Shown piece by piece: positions 46,256 through 47,958 of a stretch of DNA of 47,958 bases. The stretch's first letter is position 1, and every line of letters begins with the position of its first letter. Below the pieces are notes generated by a model. It worked only from the letters and a program-made list of their open reading frames with translations, searched no databases and was not told the origin of the DNA. The position numbers and the translations under genes are program-made. This stretch comes from Nemertoderma westbladi (lineage: Eukaryota > Xenacoelomorpha > Nemertodermatida > Nemertodermatidae), in contig JAUCBJ010001559.1 in NCBI GenBank assembly GCA_032718475.1, positions 1-47,958 on the forward strand, given 5' to 3'.

Positions 46256-47544
46256 TTCGCAGCGGTAATGACCAAATTTCCAGAAATGTGTTAAATAATA
46301 ATACCTGTATAAAATGGCAGCCACTGCAATATTCAACATCACAGAATTGGCTTTACATCACTACTTAACTGTATGTCGTAAACTGATATGATACGTGTGG
46401 CCTTAACTACAGTAGCAGTGGGACAATGTCGATGCAATTAGTAACTTTCACTAACACAGTATAGGTTTCCTCCCACCCACAGTGAAGTACCGATATACAG
46501 CAGTACAACCTCCTTTCATTATGGTATCCCGCCTTGCAGGCGTCAAGGTCGTTAGATTACTTATTACATATAATTACATTAGTAACACTAAATGGAAATG
46601 TAATAAATCACACAACTTTCAATAAAGCGCGCACGTCGCAATAAGAGTCAAGGTCATTCCCCGCCATATACTGAGTTGGAATCATTTATAGCTGCGCGGT
46701 ATATAGTAGAGTTATATATGCTTATTAATATGCTGGCCATAAACATGCCAATATTTATGATAATTTTCATTTAATTATGCCTATTTAGGCAACCCATTTG
46801 GAGACATGAGGGGGGCATTACTACTAATCTCAAAATTAGATAGAAAAAAAATTTCAGGGTAATTAATTTATTATTGTTTGTGTATTTTTTACTAAATTTA
46901 CTGTTGTTCATCACTCATCTAACCAGAATTCTATCATTCCAGGGCATTATTCCAGTGTTTTGTAGGCGTGGTAGTGTAGCAGCATTCTCATTTATTGCAA
47001 TCAATAGGCAATATGTTAGGTAAGGCCCGGCTCTGATTGGAACGCTCTCTGACAATAAGAAATCAATACAAGGTTGACCAACAGCAGCTGCACTTTGTAA
47101 TGATACTGTGGGCTATGCTCTGTAGATAGATAGCAAAGCGGCTTATGGTTATGGGCAATAACATTGTCGAATATTACCATCTGCCATTTCCAGGTTCACT
47201 ATAACACCGTAGTAGAAAAGTAGTTGGCTTCAATATTTATTAGATTTGTGTGCAAAAAACGTCTAACCCTCAATCAATGGGTAGAAAAGTACATTGAATT
47301 AACATAGATCGCAATTGAGACTTGCTAGTAATTGGCTAGAATTCGCCAGCAGTTTGCATTGTGTTCATTAATTAAACCTCAAAATGTTTTCACGGTATTT
47401 TGGTCGTTTTGATATAAATTCACCATCACTTCTATATCATTCAAGATTTATTCTTCTGGTTGTCTCCGGTGTTTCATGTCTCATGTTCACCGATCCTTTA
47501 CTTTACTCTAGCTAGCACTACACTATCATCACCCCATCGCTTTT
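46256..47544. other. AT-rich stretch with no supported feature
   Basis: I see no repeat, RNA gene or coding region here. All frames are short and broken. Confidence 0.5.
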
Positions 47545-47740
47545 CTGTATAGGGTATCCAACATTGTGTAGCCTTTGTAACATTATGGTAGTGTAAATAG
47601 ATGTACCAACCAGGTTTCTGGTGTCATCATTAATAAGAACCCAGCAAGGACTGCCATAGAGCAGAATGAGCTCACTGGTGGACCTCTGCAGCACGGAGTA
47701 GTTGAGCCTTAAGGGGCTACATAAACGGGATTTCCAGACC
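47545..47740 (-). mobile_element. Older LINE fragment, minus strand
   Basis: The minus-strand peptide contains VWKSR, LLYGSPCWVLINDDTRNL and MLQRLHNV. These line up with IWKSP, LLYGSPCW, LTAEDTKSL and MLRRVHCV of copies B-G. Here the frame is uninterrupted across the position where the other copies have lost one base (47635-47646 reads CWVL). It is a related but different, diverged subfamily; ends are approximate. Confidence 0.65.
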
Positions 47741-47958
47741 CACGGAGGAGTTGGTTGATGGCAGACCATTCTTCCCGTTCGTGTTGCGAAAACTTTATGG
47801 TTTATTACACCAAACCAAACTTTTTGGGTACAGTTTATTTTTAGTCTATATATTTATCAGGAAGCCACTCTTAGCTTAATCATTGCAGTTTATATTATTA
47901 TTTATATCTTCCTTGAATTATTAACAACCATTCAGCAAGCATATATCAGTGCAATATT

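Overview
The window looks like repeat-rich, AT-rich animal nuclear DNA. There are no operons, ribosome-binding sites or dense coding. There are several decayed LINE (non-LTR) retrotransposon copies, a decayed Tc1/mariner-like DNA transposon, foldback elements, and tandem arrays from a few hundred bases to 20 kb. The DNA transposon's transposase remnants resemble the DUF4817-type family that is common in arthropods, so an arthropod host is a reasonable but weak guess.

Layout. 1-2181: an intronless open frame, cut off by the left edge and broken by one TAA at 241-243. It reads as a diverged DEDDy 3'-5' exonuclease-like region, then CCHC zinc knuckles, then a basic tail. 2182-5800: non-coding, with several small foldback or MITE-like structures. 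5801-25972: one uninterrupted satellite array of a 40-bp monomer with 36-bp and 41-bp variants, containing kilobase-scale internal duplications. 25973-27431: AT-rich with small palindromes. 27432-27635: 29-bp tandem repeat. About 27780-29276: LINE copy B, 5'-truncated. 29352-31868: Tc1/mariner-like element with ~105-bp terminal inverted repeats and TA flanks, carrying a second foldback element. 32484-33820: 63-bp minisatellite. 35231-35465: decayed 14-bp tandem repeat. 35567-36122: old, internally deleted LINE copy C. 37979-38170: possible first coding exon. 38957-46255: a 48-bp minisatellite interleaved with four LINE fragments (D-G), three of them in a ~1.43-kb composite tandem repeat. About 47545-47740: an older LINE fragment on the minus strand.

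The only candidate host genes are the exonuclease/zinc-knuckle frame and the speculative exon. The points most worth checking are the architecture and stop codon of the first gene, the apparently identical 3.03-kb duplication inside the satellite, and the LINE/minisatellite composite whose copies share a one-base deletion. All identities come from reading the sequence by eye; no alignment or database search was run.
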